From: Botrytis cinerea B05.10
Lineage: Eukaryota; Ascomycota; Leotiomycetes; Helotiales; Sclerotiniaceae
Direction: 5' to 3'
Assembly (NCBI RefSeq): GCF_000143535.2
Contig: NC_037317.1
Location: 806,001-870,000, forward strand
DNA length: 64,000 bases
The translations under genes and the position numbers were made by a program. Under the pieces are notes generated by a model that worked only from the letters and a program-made list of their open reading frames with translations, was not told where the DNA came from and did not search any database. Shown piece after piece: positions 52,962 to 63,882 of this stretch. The stretch's first letter is position 1. Every line of letters starts with the position of its first letter.

Positions 52962-55900
52962 ATACACCAATATTAATATATTCTATTACTTGTTTTTATT
53001 TTGTAAAGAATATACCAAATCTTTTTAAAAAATTATAATTAATTATAATAATATAGAAATAATTTTATATAAACAAAACAACAATATTTTATATCGATTA
53101 TAAATATCAATATGATTAAAAAGGGTATAATTAGAAAGGTTTTGGGTATAACAATTATCGCCTATTTAAATTATAAATAAAGAAAAAATGTTTTGTTTAT
53201 AGAAAAAAAAATTGTTGATTGATTTGGTATAACAAAAAGAAATGTAACAAATCAAAAAGCAAACATAAGAAATAATTTAAAAATAGAAATAATTTTGATA
53301 AAAGCTTTAAGCAATTCTTTATCGAATACAAAAAACCTAATCAAAATAATGATAATAATACCAATCCGAATATTAATAATAAAATAATAATCTATTTTAT
53401 ATAATTTGAACTACAAAAATCACCTATACAAAAATTACATTCAAATTTCATTACCTATATTAAATCTATAAATAACAAAAAGATTATAATAAATTTAAAT
53501 AATAAAATCTTTAAATATACCTTAATATATTGAATTTATAAAGAAAGAATAATCTATATCAGTAAATATAATGTAAAAGAATTCCAAGGTATTATTATTG
53601 ATATAATTGTTGTAGAATAATTTATAATTGATTATAAGTAATATATAATATATAAAATAACTATTGAAAATATATTACTAAATAAAAACAGAATAGAAAT
53701 CATTAATATAATATTCGAAATTGATAAAACTAAATCAATAGATTTATTTCATTTCGATTTATTATTAAAAACTATTGAATTCTATATAATAAATATAAAA
53801 ATACTATTTTTATTATTATTTAAAAATATAAATAAATTTAATATATATTATAATAATATTATCGGTATAATAATGGTAAATAAAACAAAAAGGAGCTTTC
53901 TATATATTTATTAAAATAAATATATAATGCTTTTGTAATATATAAATATACAATAATTTGTATAATAAATTATTAATAATAATAAATACTATTTTACTGA
54001 TATAGAATTATATCATTTACATTATTACTTTAATTATTCATCAACCCACAAACTCTTACGAATATTATAATGAATTGGTTATAACAATATCTTACAATAA
54101 AAGATTAATAAACTTATCAAATTCTATCAATATTATTAGAAATACAATAAATCCTTTAATCGATTCAAATTCAATTTAAAGAATAATATTGATTTCAATT
54201 ATTCTATTATAATAAATATAATATATATTAATACTAATTCGATTTTATATATTATTAATAAAGATATATAATTTCAAATAATATAATAATTAATGAATAT
54301 CAATATAAAGTATACATTTGATATACTTAAAAAATATTGGATAAACATTTATATCAATTTATTGAATTATATTATATATAATATTGAAAAGAATTTTATT
54401 AATAAAAAGTTTATTTAGTATATAGCAATTATATTAATAAAAATAAAAAATGTTCTAATTAAAGCCTATTAATTAATCAATATAATTAAACAATACTATA
54501 TAATCATTAAATGTATATACACTATTATTATTAGTAAATTAAAGAATTCAATAATAAAAAAGATAATAATATAAATAACTGTAAAGATAATAAACGATAT
54601 TATAGAATTAAATGAATTGATTCTAATACTCTTAGTTTTTAAAGCATATTCTCGAATAGCTAATCTTGATTTACCAGCATCTATAATTCTATAATAATAA
54701 TTTACAATTAAAAAAGCAATAAATGAAATTAATAAATTACAAATTATATAATAAGTTTCAAATGCTTTAAATCAATATAATAAATTATTTATAATAGTTT
54801 TATACAATTTATTTATTAATTTGAAGATTTAAGTATAAAAAGAATATAAAGGTTAAATGGGATTACATTATTTATTAAATATTAGAAATCAAATATATAT
54901 TGTGAAGTTATTAAATAGATTAATAGAGTTTTGTATTATCCAGATTAAGTTTTATATTAAAGAAAAGTAGGATCGATTCTAGAAAAAATCTAAATATATC
55001 AAATCTATATAACAAAAGGATAAAGGAATTATTTTACAAGAAAATATTAATGATATAATTTTACAAAAAGTTTGTGAAATTATATAGCCTTTTTATAATA
55101 TTAAAGAATCCTTTTCAAATAAAATTAATAGTTTATAGGGTTGTAATCTTTTATAAATCAGAATTCTATTAATACAATTATTACAAATCTATATGAATAT
55201 ACAAATATTCTTTTTTAATAAAAACAAAAAATACAAAATATTATTGAATTTAGTATTTTATTTTTTGAATGAAAATGAAATTGATAATATTGAATATATT
55301 GAATACTATATAGTATTTGTTGTATTCTTAATATTTATAATTTTCATTAAATCAAAACAAAAAAAGATTAATAAATTAATAAAGAATAGTATATTTCGAT
55401 TTATTAAATTTATAAATATATTTGAAAATATAAGAATATTTAGTTTATAATTTATTGATGAAATTAAAAATAAAGAAATTGATAAGGTATTTTCAAAATC
55501 TTGATTAGTTATATAAATATAAAAGGATTAAAGAAAGAATATTGTTTTGATATAATTATTTATTATATAATGTATTAGTTAATATATTATATTATTTATA
55601 ATAATAATGTTATTTAAGAATGAAATAATTATAAGTATTTGCAATATTATTTAAATATATATATAATTAATATTTAATTTAATTTGAAAATTTTATATAT
55701 AATTATTAGTAAAAATGAATATCCTTAAAAACTTTATTTTATAAATTATATAATCATTATATAATATTTCAAAAACAAGTAATCATTAATTCAATATTTA
55801 TTATAAATATTATATTAATACTTTTAAAATAGTATAATCAATATATAATCTATATTTTTTATATATAATCAAAAATAATATAATATTTGATATTATAGAA

Positions 55901-56988
55901 TTCCAAATAGATAATATTTTTATTATTATTAATAAAGAATTTATAAATTGTAAGTAAATTGAATTTAAAAATACAAAGTTTATAATAAAAAAATATGAAA
56001 TATTGATATCAAATATATCATTCAAATTTAATAAAGATTTAATTATTTAATATAAAAATGAATCAATTTATTTTAATTAATAAAAGTAATATAAGAATTT
56101 ACAATTTATTAAAATAGAATCTTTTAATATATATAGAATTTATAGAAAATTAAGAAAATTAATAATAATAAAGAATTAATATATTGTATAATATATTTAT
56201 AAAATATATATTATAATTATATATCAATTAAAAGTAGTTTTCGATTTTTCCTTTATTATATAAATAATTAATTTAAAAGAAAAGAATATTAATATCTTTA
56301 ATAAATATATTTAATAGCAAATCAACAATTCAAAAAAAGAATTACAATTTATATTATTTTATATAGATTCTTTCAAATTAATTGTATTTATTAATATTTC
56401 TTTTATTAATAATAAAGATTTATTTTTTCAAATAGAATATATTATTATATTAATAAATAAATATAATAAAATTAATATTATTTATTAATTATTAATCAAA
56501 TATAAAAAAGTTATTAAAAATGTATTGGCTTTAGAATTCTATAAAATGGTTTTAGGATTTAATATTAGTATAGTAATTAAAGATATAATCGATAAGATCT
56601 TTTTAGTATATAAGATATTATTAATTATATGTATTGATTTTAAATTATTTTATAATTATTTTATAAAGTTTAATATTATTAATAAAAAGAAATTAATAAT
56701 TGATTTTATAATAATTTGGGAAGTATATAAAAAACAAGAGATTATAAAGATTAAATAGATTGATAAAGAATCTAACCCTACAAATACAATGATTAAATCA
56801 AAGCTATATCAAATACTCAAAGATCTGATTAATAATAATACTATTATAATTAAAATTATAAAATAGATTAACAAAAATTAGAAAATATAATAAGGGAAAT
56901 ATAAAACTAAAAAGGAAGATAGTTATATAAAGGAATTTAAGGAATTAATTAGAAGAATATATTACTAACAATTTTAAAGAATTACTAA
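52962..56988 (+). mobile_element. Internal 3' half of Copia element C
   Basis: AT-converted pol region. A Copia-type RNase H frame remains at about 56525-56760 and continues with a degraded tail to about 56840. The rest is full of stop codons. Confidence 0.7.
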
Positions 56989-57151
56989 TATTGGGATAAG
57001 GATTATATAATTATATTAGTATTTGTACTAATATCTTTCGATATTATAATAATATGTTTCATAATTCTAGCTTTTAAAACCCTAAAGAATATTACAATAA
57101 TGTAAATTATAATATTATATTGACTTCACCATCCCCATGGTGATATCAATA
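56989..57151 (+). repeat. 3' LTR of Copia element C
   Basis: 163 bp. The inner half is AT-converted and the outer half (TGACTTCACCATCCCCATGG) is conserved. It is followed by the CTTAT duplication and then the P450 intron. Confidence 0.9.
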
Positions 57152-57837
57152 CTTATAGATGAAAGGAGGTTTTTTGGCGCATAGTCCAAGAAGTGATAGA
57201 CAAACCTGCCATTTGCAAACATGCCGTCGGAATCATTGAAGAAAGATACAGCATGTCCTGGAGAGCAATCATTAGTTTTTGCTTCATTTTATTCATCTAT
57301 AATGAAGATATACCCAAGACTATGCCCGCTGAGTCAGTGAACTTGATCATTTATTATATGAATGAATAAACATACACGGTATCTAATATGGTAGGACTTG
57401 AGATCGATTGGGGTATAACCACGGTAAAATGGTAAATGGCCAGATTCTCCAAATATATAAAGTCCAAATAGACTGAAAACAAGACTGCAGAGCACAGAGA
57501 TAGTCGCGGTTTGGCCTTGGAAGGCATTTAGATTACTCCAAAACCGCCCCTCAAATACTCCGGATAACATTGTCAGGCGGAGAACAAAAGTTGGGCAAAA
57601 TTCAGTTCGTAAGGTTCAATCTCAATAATGGATATAGGTGCCTATCACGTAAATATAGTAGACTTTATACCAAGATCGCGTTCGTGTATTAAAATAATTG
57701 AAGAGAAGATAATTCGCACAAGCCACTAGAACAATAAAGAAAAGATACAAAAGCCATTGGAATCTTAGCTCGCTTAAAGAAATAACTACACTGCAATCTA
57801 TATTGCTAAATCTATCTCGATGCAACATCCATCTCAC

Positions 57838-59223
57838 CTAGGCAGCCTTCCTTCGCTCATTCTGAACTTGATTACCAACAGAACCCATGTGTTTCACGTC
57901 AACACCTAGTTTTGCAAGCCCCCAGCGCATGCTATTCTTAGCAGCCTCATCAATATCGACAAGGGCGTACCAACCAAGTTTCTGCTTTGCCTTGCTTACT
58001 TGATAAGTTCTGGTCATACAAAGGTGCTCTAGCTTTGAACGAATCAAAATTTTAGGCCTTCTTCTTCCCTGGTACACAATCCAGAACCAGTACTCAGTTA
58101 GCCAAGCCAGCATAAACAAGATCCACGTAGGAATGACCCATATTGTTTTCGGCGGATGCCCCGCTGCCGTATAGAACTTGCGCATATAAAACCAGAACGG
58201 GGAGGGAAGGTCGTCTGTGATATTGAATGCTTCGCCGCAAATTCGAGATTTAGGTGGTACTGCATCAATATCTTCATCCCTATCCTTGGTGTAAGCGATG
58301 TCCGCCTCTACCTCCGTCAAGAGAGCCTTTGCTGCCAAGACATGACCAAAAACCGCATTGCTGACATAAATCGGATCAAACAGAGTTGTATTGTCACCCA
58401 ATTGTAGAAATGACAACCCGTAGCGTGCTAGTTGTAGGCCAAGCATTGTCATATTCTCGTCTCCTTCGCCGTAGATACCTGGGATCCGGATACATGCAGT
58501 TCGAAGATGACTGTGGGAGCACTTTCCAGCAAGATGACATGGTCTAGAAGAAGGGTTATTGGCAGCCAACACCAGTGCATCTGCAAGAGCCTTGCTTTCG
58601 GTGTAGGGGTTGTATTTGGTAACTGGGCCGTTGAGAATGGGGTGAGATTCATCCGCGTTAAAGATTTCACCGTTGACATCGTACTTGTATATGGTCAACG
58701 AAGATGTATAGACAAGGGCTACAACTGAAGGTGCGGAAGAGGCGCATGCGAGCAAGTTCTTAGTACCTTCCACATTCACCTTCTGATAAGAAAGATGATT
58801 GGGTGGATCTTGGTATGGATCGGGGGAGGCGGCATGAAAGATGATACGCGGTTGGATATCCTTGAGCAAATTGGTAACTTCTTCAACAGACGTGATATCG
58901 CCAGCATAGTACGATGCTTCAGGATAACGGTTTTCGCGCGGACTACGGCTGAATACAGAAACGTGCTCTACGTTTGAATCATCCAAAAGAGCTTTGACAA
59001 GATGATGTCCCATGAATCCACACCCTCCAATGACTAGAACATGACCTAGTGCCTGACTCTGCATAGCTTGTGCCTCGTGATGGTGATATTGGTATTGGTG
59101 TTGGTGGTGGTGGTGATGGTGGTATGGAAAGATTCCACTGAAGAGAAGAAAATACGGAATGTAAGAGAACAAGCAAACATAAGATTGCATGTTATTAGAC
59201 GGATAAGCGGATGCGGGTTGCAT
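57838..59223 (-). CDS. 3-beta-HSD / Erg26-like NAD(P)-dependent sterol dehydrogenase-type SDR
   Basis: A single exon of 461 aa if translated from 59223. It is an extended short-chain dehydrogenase: the nucleotide-binding motif VIGGCGFMG (64-72) follows a short beta strand, TSS at 173-175 and the catalytic YTESK at 207-211. A hydrophobic hairpin near the C-terminus (VIPTWILFMLAWLTEYWFWI) is typical of membrane-bound 3-beta-HSD/Erg26 relatives, which oxidise a 3-hydroxyl on sterols or related terpenoids. The first 53 residues (a hydrophobic patch plus His/Gln/Tyr repeats) are atypical. The family usually starts close to the Rossmann strand, so the internal ATG at 59064 (MQSQALGHVL) is an alternative start. 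It lies on the same strand as, and just upstream of, the P450 remnant, so a shared pathway is plausible but unproven. The reading frame is intact. Confidence 0.88.
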   Translation of the reverse strand: MQPASAYPSNNMQSYVCLFSYIPYFLLFSGIFPYHHHHHHQHQYQYHHHEAQAMQSQALGHVLVIGGCGFMGHHLVKALLDDSNVEHVSVFSRSPRENRYPEASYYAGDITSVEEVTNLLKDIQPRIIFHAASPDPYQDPPNHLSYQKVNVEGTKNLLACASSAPSVVALVYTSSLTIYKYDVNGEIFNADESHPILNGPVTKYNPYTESKALADALVLAANNPSSRPCHLAGKCSHSHLRTACIRIPGIYGEGDENMTMLGLQLARYGLSFLQLGDNTTLFDPIYVSNAVFGHVLAAKALLTEVEADIAYTKDRDEDIDAVPPKSRICGEAFNITDDLPSPFWFYMRKFYTAAGHPPKTIWVIPTWILFMLAWLTEYWFWIVYQGRRRPKILIRSKLEHLCMTRTYQVSKAKQKLGWYALVDIDEAAKNSMRWGLAKLGVDVKHMGSVGNQVQNERRKAA

Positions 59224-59440
59224 GGGTATTATTGAATTAAGGCTTACCTGACGTTACCGACGCTTAATGTGGCCTGCAAGACACCCCACACATAGTCACC
59301 GAATGACAATGTGAGTGAGGGATAGAGACACACCTACCTCGCTTAGCCATCGAAACATCGGTACACCAGCACATCAGCACAAGGATTAATGAGACTAAAG
59401 ATGCTTTAGGGAAATATGAGACCTAATTGATTATACAGCC

Positions 59441-59555
59441 GGCCCTAGTCTAGTGTTTACGTAGACCCACTTCTGGTCCTTTCGCCTTTTTGATTGACTG
59501 ATGTAAGCGAGGACCTCCTAAAGGGTCTAGTTGGCCGTTTCCTAAATCGCATATT
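59441..59555 (+). repeat. Interspersed repeat fragment (GGCCCTAGTCTAG), copy 1
   Basis: GCCGGCCCTAGTCTAGTGTTT through GGCCGTTTCCTAAATCGC matches 62183-62280 in the same orientation. A third, weaker copy starts near 63345. Borders and class are unknown. Confidence 0.5.
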
Positions 59556-59929
59556 GTGACTACTATTAGAATATATATCAACTTTACAATTATTATAGTT
59601 ATAAGTAATTCAATATATGATTTCGAATCAACAGGTTGAAGTAATTCAAATCTAGCTTTTGATTTATTCTCTAGTTCTCTTACAATTCTAAATAGTAATA
59701 GAGTTGATTTGATAATTTCACTACTATTAATATTAATTTTTAATATCTTTCAATCTTTATTTTAATCTTTTATATAATTAAAGTATTGAACAACGTAATT
59801 GGAATACTAATTAAAATAAATTGTTTTTAAGAAAAAAAAAAAAAAAAAAATTAATCTAAATTCGAGGTTTTTGAAAATCAAAGAGATTAGGGAAATGCAA
59901 ATTAAAATAAGTGATTATAAAATTTATTA

Positions 59930-59974
59930 TAAATTTTTGAGATGGTTTAAAAGAGGGGTGGCCAGAAAGTGGGG
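59930..59974 (-). mobile_element. Right end of a D-family foldback element
   Basis: The sequence ending GGGGTGGCCAGAAAGTGGGG plus TAGTTGAC is the inverted match of the end at 34643 and of the outer ends of 29158-30615. The left partner is not evident. Confidence 0.55.
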
Positions 59975-60266
59975 TAGTTGACTTATAATGTAATTCGCTC
60001 GCTTTTTGTAATATCAAACGGATTCTTTATCCTTAAAAACTGTTGGAGGAAAATCAATATGAGTGTATCTATCATATCATACATGCATGCATGCAACCCT
60101 ACACTACCCATTTTTAATCCCTGTGCTGTCAGCCTTTCGGTCAATTCGAACCCGTGTTTGTTTTGGGAAACTCATTTATGTTTGTTCTGTTCTTCGAACT
60201 TTCAAGCTTCCACTGAATCTTGATGCACTGAGCTGGCCGTAAATTTAAACACGATCACAACGAAAT

Positions 60267-61749
60267 ATGACGTCCCATGCTTATGACCATTCCAGGTGCA
60301 AATCATCCCAAAAATGCAGCTTCTGTTCAATCGCCGATGGATCAGAATATGTGGCGCCTGGTCTCCAGGCTTCAATTAAAGAAAACATCTTGACAGAAGC
60401 TAGCCGCGGATCATCATTCAGTGGCAGAATTTGGTATTATAATGGTACGTTGTGAATCTTTTATACTCATGCGAATTTATCACCTCAAGTCTGATGATTC
60501 TGGTCTTCTGCAATAATTGGCCCCTTCAATTTAATCACCTCCCTTCTTAACATTTAATCCGGCAGGTTGGAAATCTGTGAATCTACGCGCGTTGCTAAAA
60601 CCCTCGGTCTTTGCGGCATCGACTGCGATCTTTTTTGGTCAGATAGGTGAGTAAGCCCAGCTCTTCACGTACCCTTTCACACGCTCACTTGTTCCGTTAC
60701 TCATTGTCATTTTGCCCTTTCAAGCTCGCGAGCAAGATTTCGCCTCGTCACTGATCCGATATGCTCTCGATATGGAGCTTTCTGACAATACGCAACAATA
60801 TGTGCCCGTTTTTATCGCTCCGTAAGTAGACTCAACAACCTCTGAATGCGCACGAGTTGACTTGGAAGAACCGTCCATTTCATCGTTACTAGAAATGAGC
60901 GCGCAAAGCATACATTAATCCAGCGACTAGCTCTCGCATTAGAGCAAGCAGAAGAAGAAAAACTGGTCTGTAACCCCATATTTCACAAAGAAAGCTGCTA
61001 ATCGTATTTAGCCCAAATTCTTGCGGACCGCAATTGTTGCTCCTGGTAAAGAACAGGCCAAGTCTTCGGTTGTCGCTGAAGCAATTCTGTCTGAATGGCT
61101 CAAGCTATCAAATCAGGCTTTACTTGTTAGTGATTCTAAAACAAAAATATACCAGACAGTCATGTACTGACGAGGATATGTAGATTCTTACTCACACAAT
61201 TGTACAAGCCTGTGTGCAACTGGATCTTGAATCGCTACGTCGAGAGATTGGAGACCCTAAGTTGCGCACATATGAAGGTCTGGATAATCTACCTTTGCTG
61301 CATAGGGTTTTGGAAGAATCTTTAGAGGACTATTGTGAGTACGCATTTTTGCAAGGACGTGCCCCTCGCACATTTCTGATAAGAATTTTAACGTCTGCAA
61401 CAGTCGATATTCTGAGGGATGTAGATAGGCAAGAGGCTACAGTCGCAAATTCAGTCAATCTCCTTCAGGATTTCTCTCCTCATCACACTGGGGAGAATTG
61501 GCCATCAACGTGGGTAACATCTCGGATTCATTGCTACATTAAACTGACATGTACCACAGTGTAGCAGACGCTAGAGCTTCCATACTCTTGACGTCAAAAA
61601 TTACGCTTGCTTACCTTCTACCTGTGTTGAACATTCAGGTCGACCAAGAGACGGCTTCGAGATTCAAAAACCACGATCAAAGTTTGTTGTTACACCACGT
61701 CAAGGTTGCTGTACGTGACCGGACCTATGTGGAGGAGGATTATTTCTAG
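60267..61749 (+). CDS. Unrecognised eight-exon gene
   Basis: Exons 60267-60444, 60566-60646, 60725-60821, 60893-60965, 61012-61125, 61184-61334, 61404-61509 and 61560-61749. All seven introns have GT-AG borders and matching phases (1,1,2,0,0,1,2), giving 329 aa with no internal stop. The start has a short Cys cluster (CKSSQKCSFC). The rest is soluble-looking and largely helical, with charged stretches (ALEQAEEEKLPKF, LDLESLRREIGDPKL, LLHRVLEESLEDYF) and no signal peptide or clear membrane span. I recognise no domain. The consistent splicing over seven introns makes random origin unlikely, so the gene is probably real and intact despite transposon remnants on both sides. A helical enzyme or scaffold is possible; no function is assigned. 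Confidence 0.78.
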
Positions 61750-62182
61750 TTCGAAAAGGATAATAAGTTAAATATTAGAGAGTTTGTAATAAACAGATTG
61801 ATTTTTTTTATTCATTCATTAATATATACATGCACCTATTAGAAGGTTCGTAAGGGATTATATGAGTTTAGAATGTATTCGGATCACTTTTTCGAAATTA
61901 TTAGACCTCAATTATCAATCAATTTTATATGTTAAATAATTCAAATATTTTCAAATATTTTATTAAAGATATTTATCGCGGGGTCGTAAGTGTTGTGGGG
62001 CTGTATTACTACTATGAATGATTGCTGCTCTGTGGAGCTATGCTTAATATAAATATAAAGTACACGACTACTCCAATTTATTAGGGGCTAGGGTATAATT
62101 AGTCTAGAAGCTAACGGGCCTCTTACTATTATAAGAATATGTTATTCTCATTGGAGAACATTATTTTCCTACTCATACAAGG

Positions 62183-62280
62183 GCCGGCTTAGTCTAGCGT
62201 GTGCATTGACCCTCGAGGCGTTCGGTTATATAATTTTTTATAGCTCCGTTAAAAGAATCTAATCGGTCATTTCCTAAATA
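62183..62280 (+). repeat. Interspersed repeat fragment (GGCTTAGTCTAG), copy 2
   Basis: Same-orientation homologue of 59441-59555, sharing GCCGGC(C/T)(C/T)TAGTCTAG and the far end TCATTTCCTAAAT/CGTTTCCTAAAT. Confidence 0.5.
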
Positions 62281-62334
62281 TAATAAATAACACTCGCATT
62301 TAAATCATTTTTTAATGGATTCGTAGAAGTAAAT

Positions 62335-63000
62335 GAAGTGGAAAAGTACTAATGTATTATGTAATCATATATCTATATAGTAGATCATTTTCATATTTTT
62401 AGATTTATAAAATCCCTTCTGATTAGTTATAAATAATGTGCCAACGCTAGGGTAGGGTTGTTTCGATCGAGCAGAGTAGTAGATTTTACGAAATTCTTTC
62501 AATTCAATATACAATTTTAAAAGAAAAGAAAATTCGATTGAAAAATAAATAATTAGATTAAAGCAATTGAAAGTTTTCTAATAATTCAATTAGTTTTAGG
62601 ATAAGATTTATAATAATAATGAAATCAATTGATTGAATTGAAAGGATTGATAAAAGTGGATTTGAAAATGTATTTGTAAACAAATATGTAATATCTGAGG
62701 TATAGTTGTTTTAAACGTTTTTCAATATTAGAATCTGAATTAGAATCTAAATTAGAATTTATGGAAAAGTTTAAGAAAGAGAATTAAAAAGAGAATTAGA
62801 AAGAGAATTAAAAAGAGAATAAAAGAAGAGAATAAGAGAAGAGAATTAAGAAGAGAATTAGAAAGAGAATTAGAAAGAGAATAAGAAAGAGAATAAGAAA
62901 GAGAATAAGAAAGAGAATAAGAAAGAGAATTAGGAAAAGAATTAACTTCAATATCTTTATATAAGCTAGAAGTAAGAGATTAGTAAAGTTTATAAACTAT
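62335..63000 (-). repeat. Inverted relative of the E2/TTCTAA repeat
   Basis: Reverse-complement homologue of 35084 to about 36150, including AAACGTTTTTCAATATTAG, AATCAATTGATTGAATTGAA and a GAATTAGAAAGA-type minisatellite at about 62770-62940. It ends in GATTAGTAAAGTTTATAAAC, the same terminus that abuts repeat S at 35084. Confidence 0.65.
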
Positions 63001-63002
63001 TA

Positions 63003-63173
63003 CTAGCTGTCGGGGAAAAAAAAGAAATTTTCAGACTATGAATTCGTAGAAGCATTTTTTCTTATTTTTGAAATAAATAAAATTTTAATCTTATCTCTTT
63101 AATCTTAATGACGGCCAGCCCTCAAACCTCCGATCCTCGCTACACTCGAGATTTAATTATAAATAATAATAAT
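63003..63173 (+). repeat. Interspersed repeat S, copy 2
   Basis: CTAGCTGTCGGGG through CTCGCTACACTCGAGATT, followed by a short TAA-rich tail. Same orientation as copy 1 at 34751. Confidence 0.55.
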
Positions 63174-63525
63174 CTGCTTATATAAGGAATTATAGTTTTT
63201 ATTTAAATATAACTCTTTATAAAATACAACGAGAAACATAGAATAGAATATAAGGATATTCAAAGATTAATTCTATTAAGTGTAATGAAGCTAGCTATGA
63301 AAGAAAGAGTTATAATATAAACTCTTACTAGTACTAATTAAGACCAGCTCCCCCTACTCTAGTATTCACATGAACCATACTTTCAATAGAATTTCTAAAA
63401 AAATCATTAGTACGATTATGCGATTGTACAATTGTACGATTGTAAAATTGAAATTAGTAATCTATATCTAAAATTAGCGATTTATATTAAAAAACTAGCA
63501 ATCTATATTAGAAAGCTGGTTTTTA

Positions 63526-63882
63526 TCACTTTTTGTCCCAAAAAGACACCATGCCACCACTCCGGATGGAAAACAACGTAGCATTAGGTTGCTTTTTGTA
63601 GATATTTGATAACGCTATCAGTATTGTCGACACGTCTTGCGTGCAGCTAGGTTTGACTACGCAGGCCGGTGAAAGACATTCTTGGACGAAATAGTAGGAT
63701 AGAACCGAGCTGATATAGGTGGTGCAAGAGGGGCATGACACTTGCTTTGGAAGAAGGCGTTCTAGAGTACTACATTGAATTGAACTGTTGCCATTTGTTG
63801 AAACTGCCAAAACTGCAGAGACATGGAAGAAAAGAAGAGTTCGAGTGACTATAAGGGAGAAACGTCTGAAAATGGATAACAT
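63526..63882 (-). pseudogene. FAD-linked oxidase (BBE-like), N-terminal fragment
   Basis: 118 aa from 63882: a signal peptide (to about residue 28), then the start of a FAD-binding domain of the berberine-bridge/6-hydroxynicotine oxidase class. Visible marks are YISSVLSYYFVQECLSPACV, VKPSCTQDVSTILIALSN and FSIRSGGM, where the family usually has R(S/G)GGH for flavin binding. The frame stops a few residues later, against AT-rich repeat DNA. The rest of the FAD domain and the substrate and BBE domains (normally 450 or more residues in total) are missing. It is therefore a truncated relic unless an intron leads elsewhere, which I do not see. Such oxidases often occur in secondary-metabolite clusters. 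Confidence 0.7.

Larger units (their letters stand above)
36954..57151 (+). mobile_element. Ty1/Copia LTR retrotransposon (C), host of nested insertions
   Basis: 163-bp LTRs at 36954-37116 and 56989-57151 are flanked by the perfect duplication CTTAT (36949-36953 and 57152-57156). After subtracting later insertions the element is about 6.4 kb. Internal sequence is heavily RIP-mutated. Near the 3' end (56525-56840) a frame still shows a Copia-type RNase H tail (EIIKIK followed by a degraded form of the WIDGxxNPADAMTK region), which fixes the plus orientation and the class. Insertions inside it are Gypsy elements A+B, a 438-bp MITE and a solo LTR of its own family. All reading frames are broken. 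Confidence 0.85.
36264..57570 (-). pseudogene. Cytochrome P450 (CYP7/8-like), N-terminal half, split by a 20-kb retrotransposon nest
   Basis: Minus-strand exons: 57570-57378 (N-terminal anchor TATISVLCSLVFSLFGLYIF), 57257-57206 (AVSFFNDSDGMFANG) and 36929-36264. Frames join across an intron (57205-36930) that contains element C. Without C and one CTTAT copy the intron is 73 nt, with GTTTGT donor, CTAAC branch-like site and TAG acceptor. The last exon carries REPFTIAAAGETLYIITS, FDDYITDMMISFG, LLEGATTSFF and PDLFDSFFSFDDSSWKLTY, resembling N-terminal halves of fungal CYP7/8-like monooxygenases. A run of 15 A (36456-36470, plus strand) sits in the coding sequence and shifts the frame. A DNA transposon end at 36263 removes the rest, including the I-helix, ExxR and heme Cys loop. 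The gene cannot make an active P450 here. The first exon boundary is uncertain. Confidence 0.72.
59224..60266. other. Intergenic region with repeat fragments
   Basis: Holds the SDR promoter, an AT-rich patch (59560-59960) ending in a D-family transposon end (near 59940-59974), a fragment of a repeat also seen near 62184, and the promoter of the plus-strand gene at 60267. No gene is seen. Confidence 0.5.
61750..63525. other. AT-rich repeat-bearing intergenic region
   Basis: No gene. Contains the 3' flank of the eight-exon gene, repeat fragments at 62183-62280, an inverted relative of the 35084-36263 fragment (62335-63000), a second S repeat (63003-63173) and AT-rich DNA running into the truncated FAD oxidase. 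Confidence 0.55.

Noticed and set aside
55193..55450. 85-codon open frame in the AT-rich block
   Set aside because: Lies in the decayed Copia interior; the Ile/Lys/Asn-rich product reflects base composition.
52794..57151. A shorter Copia element bounded by the LTRs at 52794 and 56989
   Set aside because: The LTR at 52794 has its own TATAT duplication on both sides, while the CTTAT right of 57151 matches the left flank of 36954.
57622..57828. Minus-strand frame with a hydrophobic stretch directly after the SDR stop
   Set aside because: Too short, lies in the expected 3' UTR of the SDR and does not join in frame to the P450 exons.
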